A DNA stretch of 64,000 nucleotides from Celeribacter baekdonensis (GTDB lineage Bacteria > Pseudomonadota > Alphaproteobacteria > Rhodobacterales > Rhodobacteraceae): assembly GCF_900102315.1 (NCBI RefSeq), contig NZ_FNBL01000001.1, forward strand, positions 186,001 to 250,000, written 5' to 3'. Both the position numbers and the translations under genes were made by a program. Within the stretch, counting starts at the first letter, position 1. Each line of letters starts with the position of its first letter. Under the pieces are notes generated by a model. That model made no database searches and was not told the origin of the DNA. It was given only the letters and a program-made list of their open reading frames with translations. Positions 37,997 to 48,492 of the stretch are shown here, piece by piece.

Positions 37997-37999
37997 GAT

Positions 38000-38299
38000 T
38001 TATCCGCCCACACCCGGCGCGGCCGTCTGCGCCGCCGCAACGGCCGCGTTCCAGAACGGATTGGCGAAGAGCAGGATCATCGCCACGACGAAACAATAAA
38101 TTGCCGTGGATTCGATCATCGCAAGGCTGACAAACAGGGTGCGCGACAGGGTTGAGGCGGCGTCGGGCTGTTGGGCGATGGCGCTGAGCGCCGTTGACGC
38201 CGCGCGCCCTTCGCCAAGCGCCGGACCGATGGCACCGAAAGCCACGGTCATGCCCGCGGTAAAGATCGAGATGGCGGCAATGAGACCGAGATCAGTCAT
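38000..38299 (-). CDS. atpE: N-ATPase c subunit (rotor ring)
   Basis: The 99-residue two-helix protein carries the hairpin GPALGEGRAASTALSAIAQQPDA. It has two carboxylates: Glu30 in the first helix (GEG) and Glu63 in the second (MIESTAIY), followed by Ser64, Thr65 and Tyr68. The EST..Y pattern is that of Na+-binding c rings, whereas the Glu at position 30 replaces the Gln of Ilyobacter and is typical for N-ATPases. The Burkholderia N-ATPase ring (c17) was found to be H+-specific, so the coupling ion cannot be read directly. Confidence 0.93.
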   Translation of the reverse strand: MTDLGLIAAISIFTAGMTVAFGAIGPALGEGRAASTALSAIAQQPDAASTLSRTLFVSLAMIESTAIYCFVVAMILLFANPFWNAAVAAAQTAAPGVGG

Positions 38300-39003
38300 G
38301 ATGTTTCCTTTTCAGTCGGGGAGGCGGGGGAAGGTGCAGGGGCCGTTTTGGTGGCGCTTGAGATATAGACCGTGGCCAGAATGGCAAAAATATAGGCTTG
38401 GATCATGCCGGTCAGCAGACCCAGAACATCCATGATCACCGGAAAGAAAAACGGCGCAACCCCGAGCAGGATCGTGGCGATCACTGCCCCGCTCATGATG
38501 TTGCCGTAAAGGCGTACGGCCAAAGAGACCCCACGCGAAAATTCAGAGATGATGTTGAAGGGCAGCATGATGAAAGAGGGTTGGAGATAGGTCTTGAGAT
38601 AACCGCCCAAACCCCGGCTGGTGATGCCAAACAGCGGCACGGCAATCAGGACGGAGAGCGCCAGCGCTGTGGTGGTGGACAGCGATGCGGTGGGCGGTTG
38701 AAACCCCGGAATGACCAGCAACAGGTTGGAGACGGCGACGAATAAAAACAATGTGCCGGCATAGTAGAGCAGCGGGCGATCCGAGCGCCCGGCGATCTCT
38801 TTGATCTGGCTTTCGATGCCCTGAACGATCACCTCCAACGTGGTACGCCAGCGATTTGGCGGCACATCGGGGCGCAGATTTCGGGTGACCAAAATAGAGC
38901 CCAACGTCAGCACCAGCATGACGATCCAAGTGAAAAACACCGTGGCATTCAGCGAGAGACCCCATAGGTCGAACAGAATGGTTTGGTCGGGGGACAGGGT
39001 CAT
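38296..39003 (-). CDS. atpB: N-ATPase a subunit
   Basis: The 235-residue membrane protein starts MTLSPDQTILFDLWG. The essential arginine lies in the helix FSRGVSLAVRLYGNIMSGAVI. Four to five further helices form the ion half-channels. The start overlaps atpR by 4 nt (ATGA) and the end overlaps atpE by 4 nt. Confidence 0.93.
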   Translation of the reverse strand: MTLSPDQTILFDLWGLSLNATVFFTWIVMLVLTLGSILVTRNLRPDVPPNRWRTTLEVIVQGIESQIKEIAGRSDRPLLYYAGTLFLFVAVSNLLLVIPGFQPPTASLSTTTALALSVLIAVPLFGITSRGLGGYLKTYLQPSFIMLPFNIISEFSRGVSLAVRLYGNIMSGAVIATILLGVAPFFFPVIMDVLGLLTGMIQAYIFAILATVYISSATKTAPAPSPASPTEKETS

Positions 39004-39329
39004 GATGTGGCTCCTGATCGGGGGGGAAACAGGTCCAAACGCAGGACCAGAAACCGCAGGATCACAAAGGCCAGGGCAAAGCCCGCAAAGGCCCACCCCC
39101 CGGCCAAGGTCACCACGACCCAGCCGACGCCAAGCAAAAGCACCATGCGCAACACCGCACTCAGGATCAGGACAAAGACCGGATGCGCGGCCTGCAACGC
39201 GCGTTGCATGCCATAGGCCAGACCCGCAAAAAATATCGCACTCATCACCGCGCCACTGGCAAGCCCGATCAGCAGAGCCATCCAATCCACGCTCATCACG
39301 TCCACGCTCATCGCGTCCACAGTCATCAT
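39000..39329 (-). CDS. atpR: N-ATPase subunit AtpR
   Basis: The 109-residue protein has three membrane helices (WMALLIGLASGAVMSAIFFAGL, VFVLILSAVLRMVLLLGVGWVVV, AFAGFALAFVILRFLVLRL), with arginines inside helices 2 and 3, as described for AtpR of N-ATPases, where they may face the c ring. The N-terminus carries repeats VDAMSVDVMSVDW from a 15 bp tandem repeat, so the exact start is ambiguous; the ATG overlapping the atpQ stop is used. Confidence 0.88.
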   Translation of the reverse strand: MMTVDAMSVDVMSVDWMALLIGLASGAVMSAIFFAGLAYGMQRALQAAHPVFVLILSAVLRMVLLLGVGWVVVTLAGGWAFAGFALAFVILRFLVLRLDLFPPRSGATS

Positions 39330-39330
39330 C
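39286..39330. repeat. 15 bp tandem repeat at the atpR start
   Basis: Nearly three copies of TCCACGCTCATCACG with single changes; each contains an ATG on the minus strand. Confidence 0.9.
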
Positions 39331-39651
39331 GCTCGCCTCCTTCTTTGCTGATCCATGCCCCGGCGATGAACGCCCCAAGCACCACACCGCCCAGGATCAA
39401 AGCGATGGTCCATGAAAACGCCTGCGGCGCGGCCCGGTCCAACCACAAGCCCAAAAACGCCCCGCCCACCGTCGGCACGGCAATCGACCAGCCAACCATG
39501 CCAAAGGTGCTGATGCCGCGCAACGGGCTTGGGGGGGGATGATCGCGGGTCGATTTCATCCGCTGGGCATGGCGTGCGATGTCACGGGCAGACCGGTCTG
39601 ATTTGGGGCCAGGGGGGGGGGAATCTGGGGGTTTGGAATCTGGGGATTTGC

Positions 39652-39655
<4 letters not shown>
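39326..39655 (-). CDS. atpQ: N-ATPase subunit AtpQ (AtpI/AtpZ-like)
   Basis: The 109-residue protein has a Pro/Ser-rich N-terminus with a 15 bp duplication (SPDSKPPDS), then two membrane helices around GWSIAVPTVGGAFLGLWLD and WTIALILGGVVLGAFIAG, matching the AtpI/AtpZ-type small subunit named AtpQ in N-ATPase operons. It may help c-ring assembly. Start and stop overlap neighbours by 4 nt. Confidence 0.88.
39620..39649. repeat. 15 bp tandem duplication in atpQ
   Basis: GGAATCTGGGGGTTT followed by GGAATCTGGGGATTT, one mismatch, in frame near the atpQ start. Confidence 0.9.
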
Positions 39656-41588
<1,933 letters not shown>

Positions 41589-41590
41589 TC

Positions 41591-41637
41591 AGTGTAGCCT
41601 GACAGAAAACCACAGCAATGACATTGACTCAGGTCAG
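41591..41637 (-). promoter_or_regulatory. Candidate N-ATPase promoter with FNR/FixK-like site
   Basis: On the minus strand TTGCTG, a 16 bp spacer and TACACT (41591-41596) make a plausible sigma-70 promoter. Just upstream, 41624-41637 reads TTGAC-TCAG-GTCAG on the plus strand, close to a Crp/Fnr-family site (TTGAY-N4-RTCAA). Spacing would put the site near -46. Confidence 0.35.
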
Positions 41638-41732
41638 CATAGGGGGCGGATGAGAACACGAACCTGTGAGGCAATGCGCAAAGAAGGGGCGTTGTCTTAC
41701 AGACATCAGGGGCTTTGTCTGGGCCTATGCCC

Positions 41733-41768
41733 TTGATAGAACTACTTGATAGAACAACGTGACAGAAC
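41733..41768 (+). repeat. Three direct repeats upstream of gntK
   Basis: TTGATAGAAC, TTGATAGAAC and GTGACAGAAC occur at exact 13 bp spacing, ending 31 bp before the gntK start. They could be operator half-sites or a tandem duplication. Confidence 0.85.
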
Positions 41769-41799
41769 AAAGAAACAAAACAGAGGACAGGCAAAAACC

Positions 41800-42303
41800 A
41801 TGGCTCAGAGCCTTGTCATCATGGGGGTAAGCGGTTGTGGCAAATCCACGATCGGGCGGGCACTGGCCGCCCGCCTTGGGCGGCGCTTTGTCGAGGGTGA
41901 CGATCTTCATCCGCCGGAGAACCGCGCAATGATGGCGGCAGGGCGGCCCTTGAATGACGCGATGCGCGCCCCGTGGCTGGAGCGGATCGCGGCAGAGTTG
42001 GCGCATGACGCGGGTGTCGTGGTCTCCTGCTCCGCCCTCAAACGCGCCTATCGGGATCGGCTGCGCGGCGCGCCGGGTGTGGTTTTTATCCACCTCGCCC
42101 TGCCCTTCGATGTGGCCCAAACCCGCGTCAGCGCCCGCGCGGATCATTTCATGCCCGCCGTCCTGATCGACAGCCAATTTGCCACGTTGGAACCGCCCAT
42201 CAACGAACCCGATGTGATCGAGGTCGACGCTACGGCAAGTTTTGACACGGTGCTGGACGCCGCTCTTGCACGCCTTGCAAGGATGGGCCGCTCAGGGCCT
42301 TAG
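41800..42303 (+). CDS. gntK: Gluconokinase
   Basis: The 167-residue P-loop kinase has MGVSGCGKSTIGRAL, FVEGDDLHPPENRAMMAAGRPLND and CSALKRAYRDRLRG, all diagnostic for thermoresistant-type gluconokinase. It phosphorylates gluconate to 6-phosphogluconate, feeding the Entner-Doudoroff or pentose phosphate pathway. The start MAQSLVIMG has GAGGA upstream. No gluconate transporter is adjacent. Confidence 0.93.
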   Translation: MAQSLVIMGVSGCGKSTIGRALAARLGRRFVEGDDLHPPENRAMMAAGRPLNDAMRAPWLERIAAELAHDAGVVVSCSALKRAYRDRLRGAPGVVFIHLALPFDVAQTRVSARADHFMPAVLIDSQFATLEPPINEPDVIEVDATASFDTVLDAALARLARMGRSGP

Positions 42304-42351
42304 CTCTCGGTTATGGCATGGATCACGCTGCGCGCGCTGGCGACTGGGTTT

Positions 42352-42375
42352 CATTGGCACTGGCATTGGCACTGG
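42352..42375. repeat. 12 bp tandem duplication downstream of gntK
   Basis: Two perfect copies of CATTGGCACTGG in the short space between convergent gntK and the nsrR-like gene. Confidence 0.95.
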
Positions 42376-42424
42376 CCTGTTTGGACTGGCGCTGACGAGC
42401 CGGATCAGAGACTACCGCCTGACC

Positions 42425-42910
42425 TCAAAGCTGTGGCGCAATCGTACAGCCGCCCTGCGGCAACATCATATCCGGCTGCGGCAGGATCAACAGCGCCTCA
42501 AGACCGGCATTGTCTGTAATCAAATCTTGCAAGGTCATGCTGTCCAACACGCCGTAAAACGCTTCTAACGCCGCCGTGAGCGCCACGCGCAACCGACAGA
42601 CGGCACTGAGCGGACAGGTGTTGTCATCGCCCGCGAAACATTCGGCAAAGGGCACGCCCGCTTCGAAATGGCGAAACACATCGCCGATGGTGATGCTGTC
42701 GGGGCTGCGCGCCAAAGCGATGCCGCCCGACCGCCCGCGCGTGGTGTCGATATAGCCCTCATTGGCCAAAAGATGCACCACCTGCGCCAAATGGTTTTCG
42801 GATGCATTCGCCGCCTTGGCGATCTCGGCACGGCGCACCATATGGCCGGTGTTCACGGCACAGGCCATCAACACACGCATGGCAAGATTGGTTCGGATTG
42901 TCAGCCGCAT
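42425..42910 (-). CDS. nsrR: Rrf2-family nitric oxide sensor NsrR-like
   Basis: The 161-residue protein starts MRLTIRTNLAMRVLM. It has an Rrf2 helix-turn-helix (AEIAKAANASENHLAQVVHLL), the wing GRSGGIALAR, and three cysteines in ECFAGDDNTCPLSAVCRL, the Fe-S ligands of NsrR. NsrR represses NO-detoxification genes and is released when NO attacks its cluster. No target gene is adjacent. A FNR-type promoter lies directly upstream. Confidence 0.87.
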   Translation of the reverse strand: MRLTIRTNLAMRVLMACAVNTGHMVRRAEIAKAANASENHLAQVVHLLANEGYIDTTRGRSGGIALARSPDSITIGDVFRHFEAGVPFAECFAGDDNTCPLSAVCRLRVALTAALEAFYGVLDSMTLQDLITDNAGLEALLILPQPDMMLPQGGCTIAPQL

Positions 42911-42939
42911 GGCAGGACTCCCTGTGAGATCTGTGGCAC

Positions 42940-42979
42940 CTTATAAAGCGGTGCTTTGTGCCACGTTGATCTACATCAG
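42940..42979 (-). promoter_or_regulatory. FNR-type class II promoter of nsrR
   Basis: TTGAT-CTAC-ATCAG at 42966-42979 matches the FNR consensus TTGAT-N4-ATCAA at 9 of 10 positions. A -10 element (TATAAG, minus strand, 42940-42945) lies 30 bp from its centre, close to class II FNR spacing. The gene starts about 30 bp further on. Confidence 0.7.
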
Positions 42980-42980
42980 A

Positions 42981-43000
42981 AAGGTATATTTCAAATAGAG
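42981..43000. promoter_or_regulatory. NsrR-like half-palindrome upstream of nsrR
   Basis: TATTTCAAATA, with the ATTTnAAAT core of NsrR operators, overlaps the stop codon of the upstream gene and lies next to the FNR-type box. Autoregulation is possible but unproven. Confidence 0.3.
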
Positions 43001-44073
43001 AAATAACCGCCTTCAAATGGAATTTCCGTCTCGGACCCGTTGATTGCGATCAAAACAAGCCGATTTTCGCGGATCGTTAGCGATTTTACGCCATCAAACC
43101 CCTGCGGGCGCGGCAGAACGGCAATGGCATGGCGCAGGGTATGGCGGGTGTTTGGTGCGAGGATGAGCACAGTGGGGACGCCTTCGCGGGCAATCGCATT
43201 GTCGCCAAGCGCCGCTTTGTGGCCCTCCGCCCCGGCCGTACAGCCGTCTTCGATGCCCAAAACCCCGTCATGGCGCCCGTCCCACGGCGCATAATCGCGC
43301 CCGCCATTGGAGATCCACAGCATCGTCACCGGCATCACCGCGCTGTCTTTGAGCACCACGATAATGTCATTTTGTGCCGCACGGGTCACGGCGGTCCAAC
43401 CGACCCCGGCCTCAGCTTCCACCAAAGTGACGAAATCCTCATGCCCGCTGCCGCGCGGATACTGGCTTAGATCCACCGTGCCGCCATTGGCGGCGGGAAA
43501 GCGCGTCAGATCGGTGCTGCGCCCCGGATAGGCCAGGATATGCGCCGGTTCCAAAGGGGTCTCTGGCGTCAAAGCGGCACGTTTGGGCGAAGTGGCAATG
43601 GCATCGCCGGGTGAGACGCGGATCATCGGGTGATGAGCAAAGGTCAGCCCACCCGGTGCAGTTGCCTCATGCGGTCCGCCTTCGATCACATGGGTTTGAT
43701 AGAGCACGGGGTGGTCTTCGCAAAGCCGGATGTCTTTCGTCACCCGCGCACCCATGATGTCGTGATCCAACATCAGTTTCATCCCCGCACATCCCGCGCC
43801 TTGATAGCGGCTGATCAGATGCCAGCGCGAATTGGCGCTCCAGCCATGCGGCGGGTCAGGCACAAGATCGGAGGTGCCAAAGGGAGCCGCCAGAAAATCC
43901 CCCGCCAGATGGGCGTCGATCACACTGTCGGCAGCCTGCGCCGAAGGTGTTCCGACCCAATGGGCGGTGTGCAAGATGTCATGACCGCCCAGAGAAAAGC
44001 GGCGAATATTGCCGACCTCAGGATCAAAGGCCAGGTCCGCAGGCCCGGCTTGAATCCTCAGCCAACGCTCCAA
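42991..44073 (-). CDS. Galactose-mutarotase-fold protein, function unknown
   Basis: The 360-residue protein looks like an aldose-1-epimerase-superfamily member: RRFSLGGHDILHTAHW near the start, WHLISRYQG, FAHHPMIRV with a His pair, and a late ILAPNTRHTLRHAIAV. The canonical catalytic Glu could not be placed with confidence. It begins 2 nt after rlmE on the same strand. A carbohydrate substrate is likely; gntK nearby fits sugar metabolism but on the opposite strand. Confidence 0.65.
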   Translation of the reverse strand: MERWLRIQAGPADLAFDPEVGNIRRFSLGGHDILHTAHWVGTPSAQAADSVIDAHLAGDFLAAPFGTSDLVPDPPHGWSANSRWHLISRYQGAGCAGMKLMLDHDIMGARVTKDIRLCEDHPVLYQTHVIEGGPHEATAPGGLTFAHHPMIRVSPGDAIATSPKRAALTPETPLEPAHILAYPGRSTDLTRFPAANGGTVDLSQYPRGSGHEDFVTLVEAEAGVGWTAVTRAAQNDIIVVLKDSAVMPVTMLWISNGGRDYAPWDGRHDGVLGIEDGCTAGAEGHKAALGDNAIAREGVPTVLILAPNTRHTLRHAIAVLPRPQGFDGVKSLTIRENRLVLIAINGSETEIPFEGGYFSI

Positions 44074-44075
44074 GA

Positions 44076-44780
44076 TCAGCCCCTAAATCCAGTGGCCACA
44101 ACGAATTTTTCCGAACTGTCCGAACGCGACGCGGGCGGTTTGACATGCACGACCTTTTCAAACTTCTGTTTGAGCAGCTTTTGCAAATCGCCCTCCGCAC
44201 CGCCCGCCAGCACCTTGGCCACGAACGTGCCCCCCGGCTCCAAGACGTCAAAGGCAAAATAGGCCGCCGCCTCACACAGCGCCATGATGCGCAGGTGGTC
44301 GGTTTGTTTGTGCCCCGACGAGGCCGCCGCCATGTCCGACATCACCACATCGGCATTGCCGCCAAGCCAGTCTTTGACCTTTTGATCGGCGTCGTCTTCC
44401 ATGAAATCGAGTTGGTGAATTTCAGTGCCCGCGATCGGATCAACCTGTTGCAAATCGACGCCCAGAATAGTTCCGATTTTCTTGCCGGATTTTTCGCCCA
44501 AAGCGTTGACCCGCTTGACCGCCACCTGACACCACCCGCCCGGCGCACAGCCCAGATCAACCACCCGCGCGCCGGGCACGAGAAAGCGGAATTTGTCGTC
44601 GAGTTCCAAAATCTTAAACGCCGCCCGCCCGCGGTAGCCCTCATCATGGGCCCGCTTGACATAGGGGTCGTTCAGTTGGCGCTCAAGCCAAAGCGTCGAC
44701 GAGAGTTTCCGCCCCCGCGCCGATTTCACCTTCACCCGCAGTTCGCGCGCACCGCGTCCTGAGCTTTTCTTTTCGGTCAT
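44076..44780 (-). CDS. rlmE: 23S rRNA (uridine2552-2'-O)-methyltransferase RlmE
   Basis: The 234-residue FtsJ-family enzyme has a basic N-terminal tail, the K-D-K-E catalytic tetrad visible at [39 protein letters not shown] and a late Glu/Ser region, and [15 protein letters not shown] for SAM binding. It methylates U2552 in the ribosomal A-loop. Confidence 0.94.
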   Translation of the reverse strand: MTEKKSSGRGARELRVKVKSARGRKLSSTLWLERQLNDPYVKRAHDEGYRGRAAFKILELDDKFRFLVPGARVVDLGCAPGGWCQVAVKRVNALGEKSGKKIGTILGVDLQQVDPIAGTEIHQLDFMEDDADQKVKDWLGGNADVVMSDMAAASSGHKQTDHLRIMALCEAAAYFAFDVLEPGGTFVAKVLAGGAEGDLQKLLKQKFEKVVHVKPPASRSDSSEKFVVATGFRG

Positions 44781-44851
44781 GTGTTTTGGGTCCTTTGATC
44801 AAGGACCTTATAGCAGGGGGATGGGGATGGGGGAAAGGGGGTGTTACACCC

Positions 44852-45724
44852 TCACTCAAACGCCTTCAGCCGCTTCATCAGGCTCGACGTGTCCCACCGT
44901 CCGCCGCCCATTTTCTGGACGTCTTTGTAGAACTGATCGACCAATGCGGTGACAGGCAAGGACGCGCCGACCTCATCCGCCGTGGCAAGGCAGATCGCCA
45001 AGTCTTTGCGCATCCAATCGACGGCGAAGCCGTGGTTGTATTCGTCCGCCAACATGGTTTTGTGGCGGTTGACCATTTGCCACGACCCGGCGGCTCCGCC
45101 TGAGATCACTTCGACCAAAGCCTCGCCATCCAGCCCGGATTTCTCCGCCAGATGCAGCGCTTCGGACAGGCCTTGCATCAGCCCCGCGATGCAGATTTGG
45201 TTGCACATTTTGGCGGTCTGGCCCATGCCGACCGCGCCCAAAAGTTTCACGATCTTGCCATAGGCGGCCATCACCGGTTCTGCCGCCGCAAAATCCGCCT
45301 CAGAGCCACCGCACATCACCGAGAGCACACCGTTTTCCGCGCCCGCTTGGCCACCCGACACCGGGGCGTCGACATAGCCGATGCCAAAGGCGGCGGCGGC
45401 TTCGGCCAGTTCGCGGGTAACTTTGGCGGAGACCGTGGTGTGATCGACAAAAATCGCACCTTTTTTCATCCCCGCAAAGGCCCCATCCGGCCCAAGGCAG
45501 ATCGAGCGCAGATCGTCGTCATTGCCGACACAGGCCATGACGAAATCACACCCCTCAGACGCCTCACGCGGGGTGGTGGCATATCCGCCCTCATGCGCCT
45601 CGGCCCAGGCCTGTGCCTTGGCGCTGGTGCGGTTATAGACGGTGACATCGTGGCCCTTGGCGGCCAAATGCCCGGCCATCGGGTATCCCATGACGCCCAA
45701 ACCCAAAAATCCGACTTTCGCCAT
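44852..45724 (-). CDS. Beta-hydroxyacid dehydrogenase (3-hydroxyisobutyrate dehydrogenase family)
   Basis: The 290-residue protein has the Rossmann motif GFLGLGVMGYPMAGHLAAKGH, the substrate-binding DAPVSGGQAGAENG and the catalytic lysine helix GMGQTAKMCNQICIAG. The family oxidises 3-hydroxyisobutyrate or reduces tartronate/glyoxylic semialdehydes using NAD(P). The exact substrate is not readable. Monocistronic, facing away from the penicillin acylase gene. Confidence 0.9.
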   Translation of the reverse strand: MAKVGFLGLGVMGYPMAGHLAAKGHDVTVYNRTSAKAQAWAEAHEGGYATTPREASEGCDFVMACVGNDDDLRSICLGPDGAFAGMKKGAIFVDHTTVSAKVTRELAEAAAAFGIGYVDAPVSGGQAGAENGVLSVMCGGSEADFAAAEPVMAAYGKIVKLLGAVGMGQTAKMCNQICIAGLMQGLSEALHLAEKSGLDGEALVEVISGGAAGSWQMVNRHKTMLADEYNHGFAVDWMRKDLAICLATADEVGASLPVTALVDQFYKDVQKMGGGRWDTSSLMKRLKAFE

Positions 45725-45847
45725 GGCTTTCCCCTTTGCAATCTATGTGCTTTAACGCGAGGCCAGAAGCGTAGCCCATCGGGGCGGCGCGTCAACACCA
45801 TATCCGCACAGCGGCCCCCCCGGGTCCGACCCAACACGACTGATCCC

Positions 45848-48340
45848 ATGCCCCTCTCCATGCCCTCCATGCCCCGCATTTTTTCTTTGCTGCTCAAACT
45901 CGTGTCCACCCTTGTGATCATCACGGTCCTGGGCATTTGGTTGACCTATTGGTTGGCCTCGCGGTCCCTGCCCGATTATGACGCGGATCATACGGTCGCG
46001 GGGATTTCCGCCCCGGTCGAAATCGCCCGAGACAATGCCAATGTGCCGCATATCTTTGGCGCCACGGATGCCGATGTCTATTATGGCTTGGGCTTTGCGC
46101 ATGCTCAGGATCGGCTGTTTCAGATGATGTTGCTCAGGCGCACGGCGCAGGGCAAGCTCTCTGAGGTCTACGGCCCGCGCACCTTTGCCACCGACGAATT
46201 GATGCGCCGTCTTGGGCTTTATGCGGCGGCGGAGTCTTCGGTTGCGGCGCAAACGCCCGAAACCACGGCGGCACTCGAAGCCTATGCGCGCGGCGTGAAT
46301 GCCTGGATCGAAGAGGTCAACAAAGGCTCTTTGGGGCGCGGTGCGCCGGAGTTCTTTTTGTTCCCGACAGAGATTGCCTATTGGCGGCCCGCTGATTCCA
46401 TCGCCATTCTCAAACTCGTCGCGGTGCAGCTTTCCGATCAAATCCCCAACGAGGTTTTGCGCGCACGCACCTCTTTGTTGATCTCGCCCGAACGGCTGGC
46501 CGATCTGATGCCCGATGCGCCGGGTCAGGGCAGCGCAGTTTTGCCCAAATACGCCGCGCTTTTCCCCGATGTCGCGCCCTTCACCGCCAACTCCGGCACC
46601 GACTATGCGCTCGCACCCTTTGCCAAAGCCGGGCTTGCGGGCGCGTCCAATGTTTGGGCCGCCTCCCCCCGCCGCTCCGCCTCGGGTGCGACGCTTTTGG
46701 CCAATGACCCGCATCTGGGGTTTTCCGCTCCGGGGGCATGGTATTTGGCGCGGCTTGAACTGGCCACGGGCGGCGTGATTGGCGCGACTGTGCCGGGGGT
46801 TCCGGGCATTGTGTCGGGGCGCGGCGAGGATTTTGGCTGGGGCATCACCGCCGCCTATCTTGATGACGCCGATCTGTATGTCGAAAAGCTCAACCCGGAC
46901 ACATCGGACGAAGTCCTGACCCCGGCTGGGTTCAAACCGCTGCGCACGCGGCCCTCGATCATTCAGATCAAAGATGCGGCGCCGGTGACCTTGACGCTGC
47001 AATGGTCCGAAAACGGACCGATCTTGCCACAAAGCGCCTTTGACGTGGGCACGATCACGCCGCCGGGCCATGTCATGTCGGTGGCTTGGACGGCGCTGGT
47101 GTCGGATGATCGTTCGATGTCGGCGGTGGTGGCGCTGAACCACGCCCATACGATGACACAGGCCTTGGCGGCGGGGCGCGATTTTGCCGCCCCGGCGCTC
47201 AATCTGGCGCTCAGTGACCCGGATCAGGTGGCGATGAAAGTCATCGGGCGCGCGCCTTTGCGTGACGCCACGCATCAATCCAAGGGCCGCATTCCCACCC
47301 CCGGCTGGATCGCAACCAACCGCTGGCAGGGCTGGCGCAGCTATGACGATCTGCCAGAGTTCGACGCGGGGCCGGATGAGATCATTGGCAACACCAACAA
47401 CAAAACCATCGACGCCCCCTTCCCCGACCACCTGTCCTATCATTGGGGCGACAGTCAGCGCATTCAACGGTGGCAACGGCTGATGCAATCGCGCGAAGTC
47501 CACACCCGCGAGAGCTTTATCGAGGTGCAAAACGATGTGGTGTCGCCCTCGGCGCGGGCTTTGTTGCCGCTGGTTGGGGCCGATCTTTGGTTCACCGGCG
47601 AGGCGGCTCCTGAGGGCACGGTTGAGCGTCAACGCCAACGCGCGCTTGACCTTTTGGCGGAATGGAACGGCGAGATGAACGAACATCTGCCCGAACCTTT
47701 GATCTATTATGCGTGGATGCGGGCGCTGCAAGATCGCCTGATCCGCGACGAGATCGGCCCGTTGTCGCATGAGTTCACCCATGTCGAGCCGCTGTTTATC
47801 GAACGGGTCTACCGCAATATCGGCGGGGCCTCTGTGTGGTGTGACGTGCTGCAATCCGCCCCGGTCGAGACCTGTACCGACATTGCCCGGCTCGCCTTGG
47901 ACGATGCACTTTTATGGATTGGCGAGCAATATTCGACCAATCTCGAAAGCCTGCGCTGGGGGGATGCGCATATTGCCCAGCACAACCACCCGGTTTTGGG
48001 CAATGTCCCGTTCCTCAAATGGGTGGTGAACATCCGGCAATCGACTTCGGGCGGCGACAACACCTTGATGCGCGGCGTGACCTCTGGCGAGGCTGACGAT
48101 CCCTTTGCCAACGTGCACGGCGCGGCCTATCGCGGCGTCTATGACTTTGCCGATCCCGACAGTTCGGTGTTTATTACCGCCACCGGGCAATCGGGGCATC
48201 CGCTGTCGCGTCATTACGATGATCTGGGCGAGCTGTGGCGGCGTGGTGAATATGTGCCGATGAGTTTGGACCCGGATCTGGCGCGCGCGGCAGGTGTGGG
48301 GGTGACGCATTTGACCCCGGCGGATGCGCAAGATCAGTGA
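45848..48340 (+). CDS. Penicillin acylase family (Ntn-hydrolase) amidase
   Basis: The 830-residue protein starts at MPLSMPSMPRIF with an N-terminal membrane anchor or signal (residues 12-35). The alpha part has RDNANVPHIFGATDADVYYGLGFAHAQDRLFQM. The self-processing site is GASNVW, making Ser267 the beta-chain N-terminal nucleophile; LLANDPHLGF follows. Family members cleave acyl side chains from beta-lactams or N-acyl-homoserine lactones. The substrate is unknown; quorum-signal degradation is a possibility only. Confidence 0.9.
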   Translation: MPLSMPSMPRIFSLLLKLVSTLVIITVLGIWLTYWLASRSLPDYDADHTVAGISAPVEIARDNANVPHIFGATDADVYYGLGFAHAQDRLFQMMLLRRTAQGKLSEVYGPRTFATDELMRRLGLYAAAESSVAAQTPETTAALEAYARGVNAWIEEVNKGSLGRGAPEFFLFPTEIAYWRPADSIAILKLVAVQLSDQIPNEVLRARTSLLISPERLADLMPDAPGQGSAVLPKYAALFPDVAPFTANSGTDYALAPFAKAGLAGASNVWAASPRRSASGATLLANDPHLGFSAPGAWYLARLELATGGVIGATVPGVPGIVSGRGEDFGWGITAAYLDDADLYVEKLNPDTSDEVLTPAGFKPLRTRPSIIQIKDAAPVTLTLQWSENGPILPQSAFDVGTITPPGHVMSVAWTALVSDDRSMSAVVALNHAHTMTQALAAGRDFAAPALNLALSDPDQVAMKVIGRAPLRDATHQSKGRIPTPGWIATNRWQGWRSYDDLPEFDAGPDEIIGNTNNKTIDAPFPDHLSYHWGDSQRIQRWQRLMQSREVHTRESFIEVQNDVVSPSARALLPLVGADLWFTGEAAPEGTVERQRQRALDLLAEWNGEMNEHLPEPLIYYAWMRALQDRLIRDEIGPLSHEFTHVEPLFIERVYRNIGGASVWCDVLQSAPVETCTDIARLALDDALLWIGEQYSTNLESLRWGDAHIAQHNHPVLGNVPFLKWVVNIRQSTSGGDNTLMRGVTSGEADDPFANVHGAAYRGVYDFADPDSSVFITATGQSGHPLSRHYDDLGELWRRGEYVPMSLDPDLARAAGVGVTHLTPADAQDQ

Positions 48341-48347
48341 GAGCTGT

Positions 48348-48425
48348 AAAGAGGATCGGCCCTGCATCTGGGCTGATCCTGTGGCATAGTCCGCATTTAT
48401 TTCCCAACCGGAAATATTTTTAACC
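48348..48425 (+). terminator. Hairpins between acylase gene and gdx
   Basis: AGGATCGGCCC pairs with GGGCTGATCCT (7 nt loop), then ATTTCC-CAACC-GGAAAT followed by ATTTTT. The second is a terminator-like hairpin. I see no guanidine riboswitch pattern here. Confidence 0.5.
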
Positions 48426-48492
48426 AACATCTTGCCAGACGCGCCGCGCTGCCGCATCCTTGCCGAAACACATGCGCACAAAGGATCATCAT

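Noticed and set aside
45152-45847. A 232-codon upstream extension of the acylase frame
   Set aside because: It is antisense to the beta-hydroxyacid dehydrogenase gene and gives no homologous protein; the ATG at 45848 followed by a membrane anchor is the real start.
45752-47854. A 700-codon frame antisense to the penicillin acylase gene
   Set aside because: High-GC antisense shadow; the opposite strand encodes a complete acylase with catalytic motifs.
48341-48492. Guanidine riboswitch before gdx
   Set aside because: No paired ACGR-loop hairpins and no conserved ykkC-like blocks could be found by eye.
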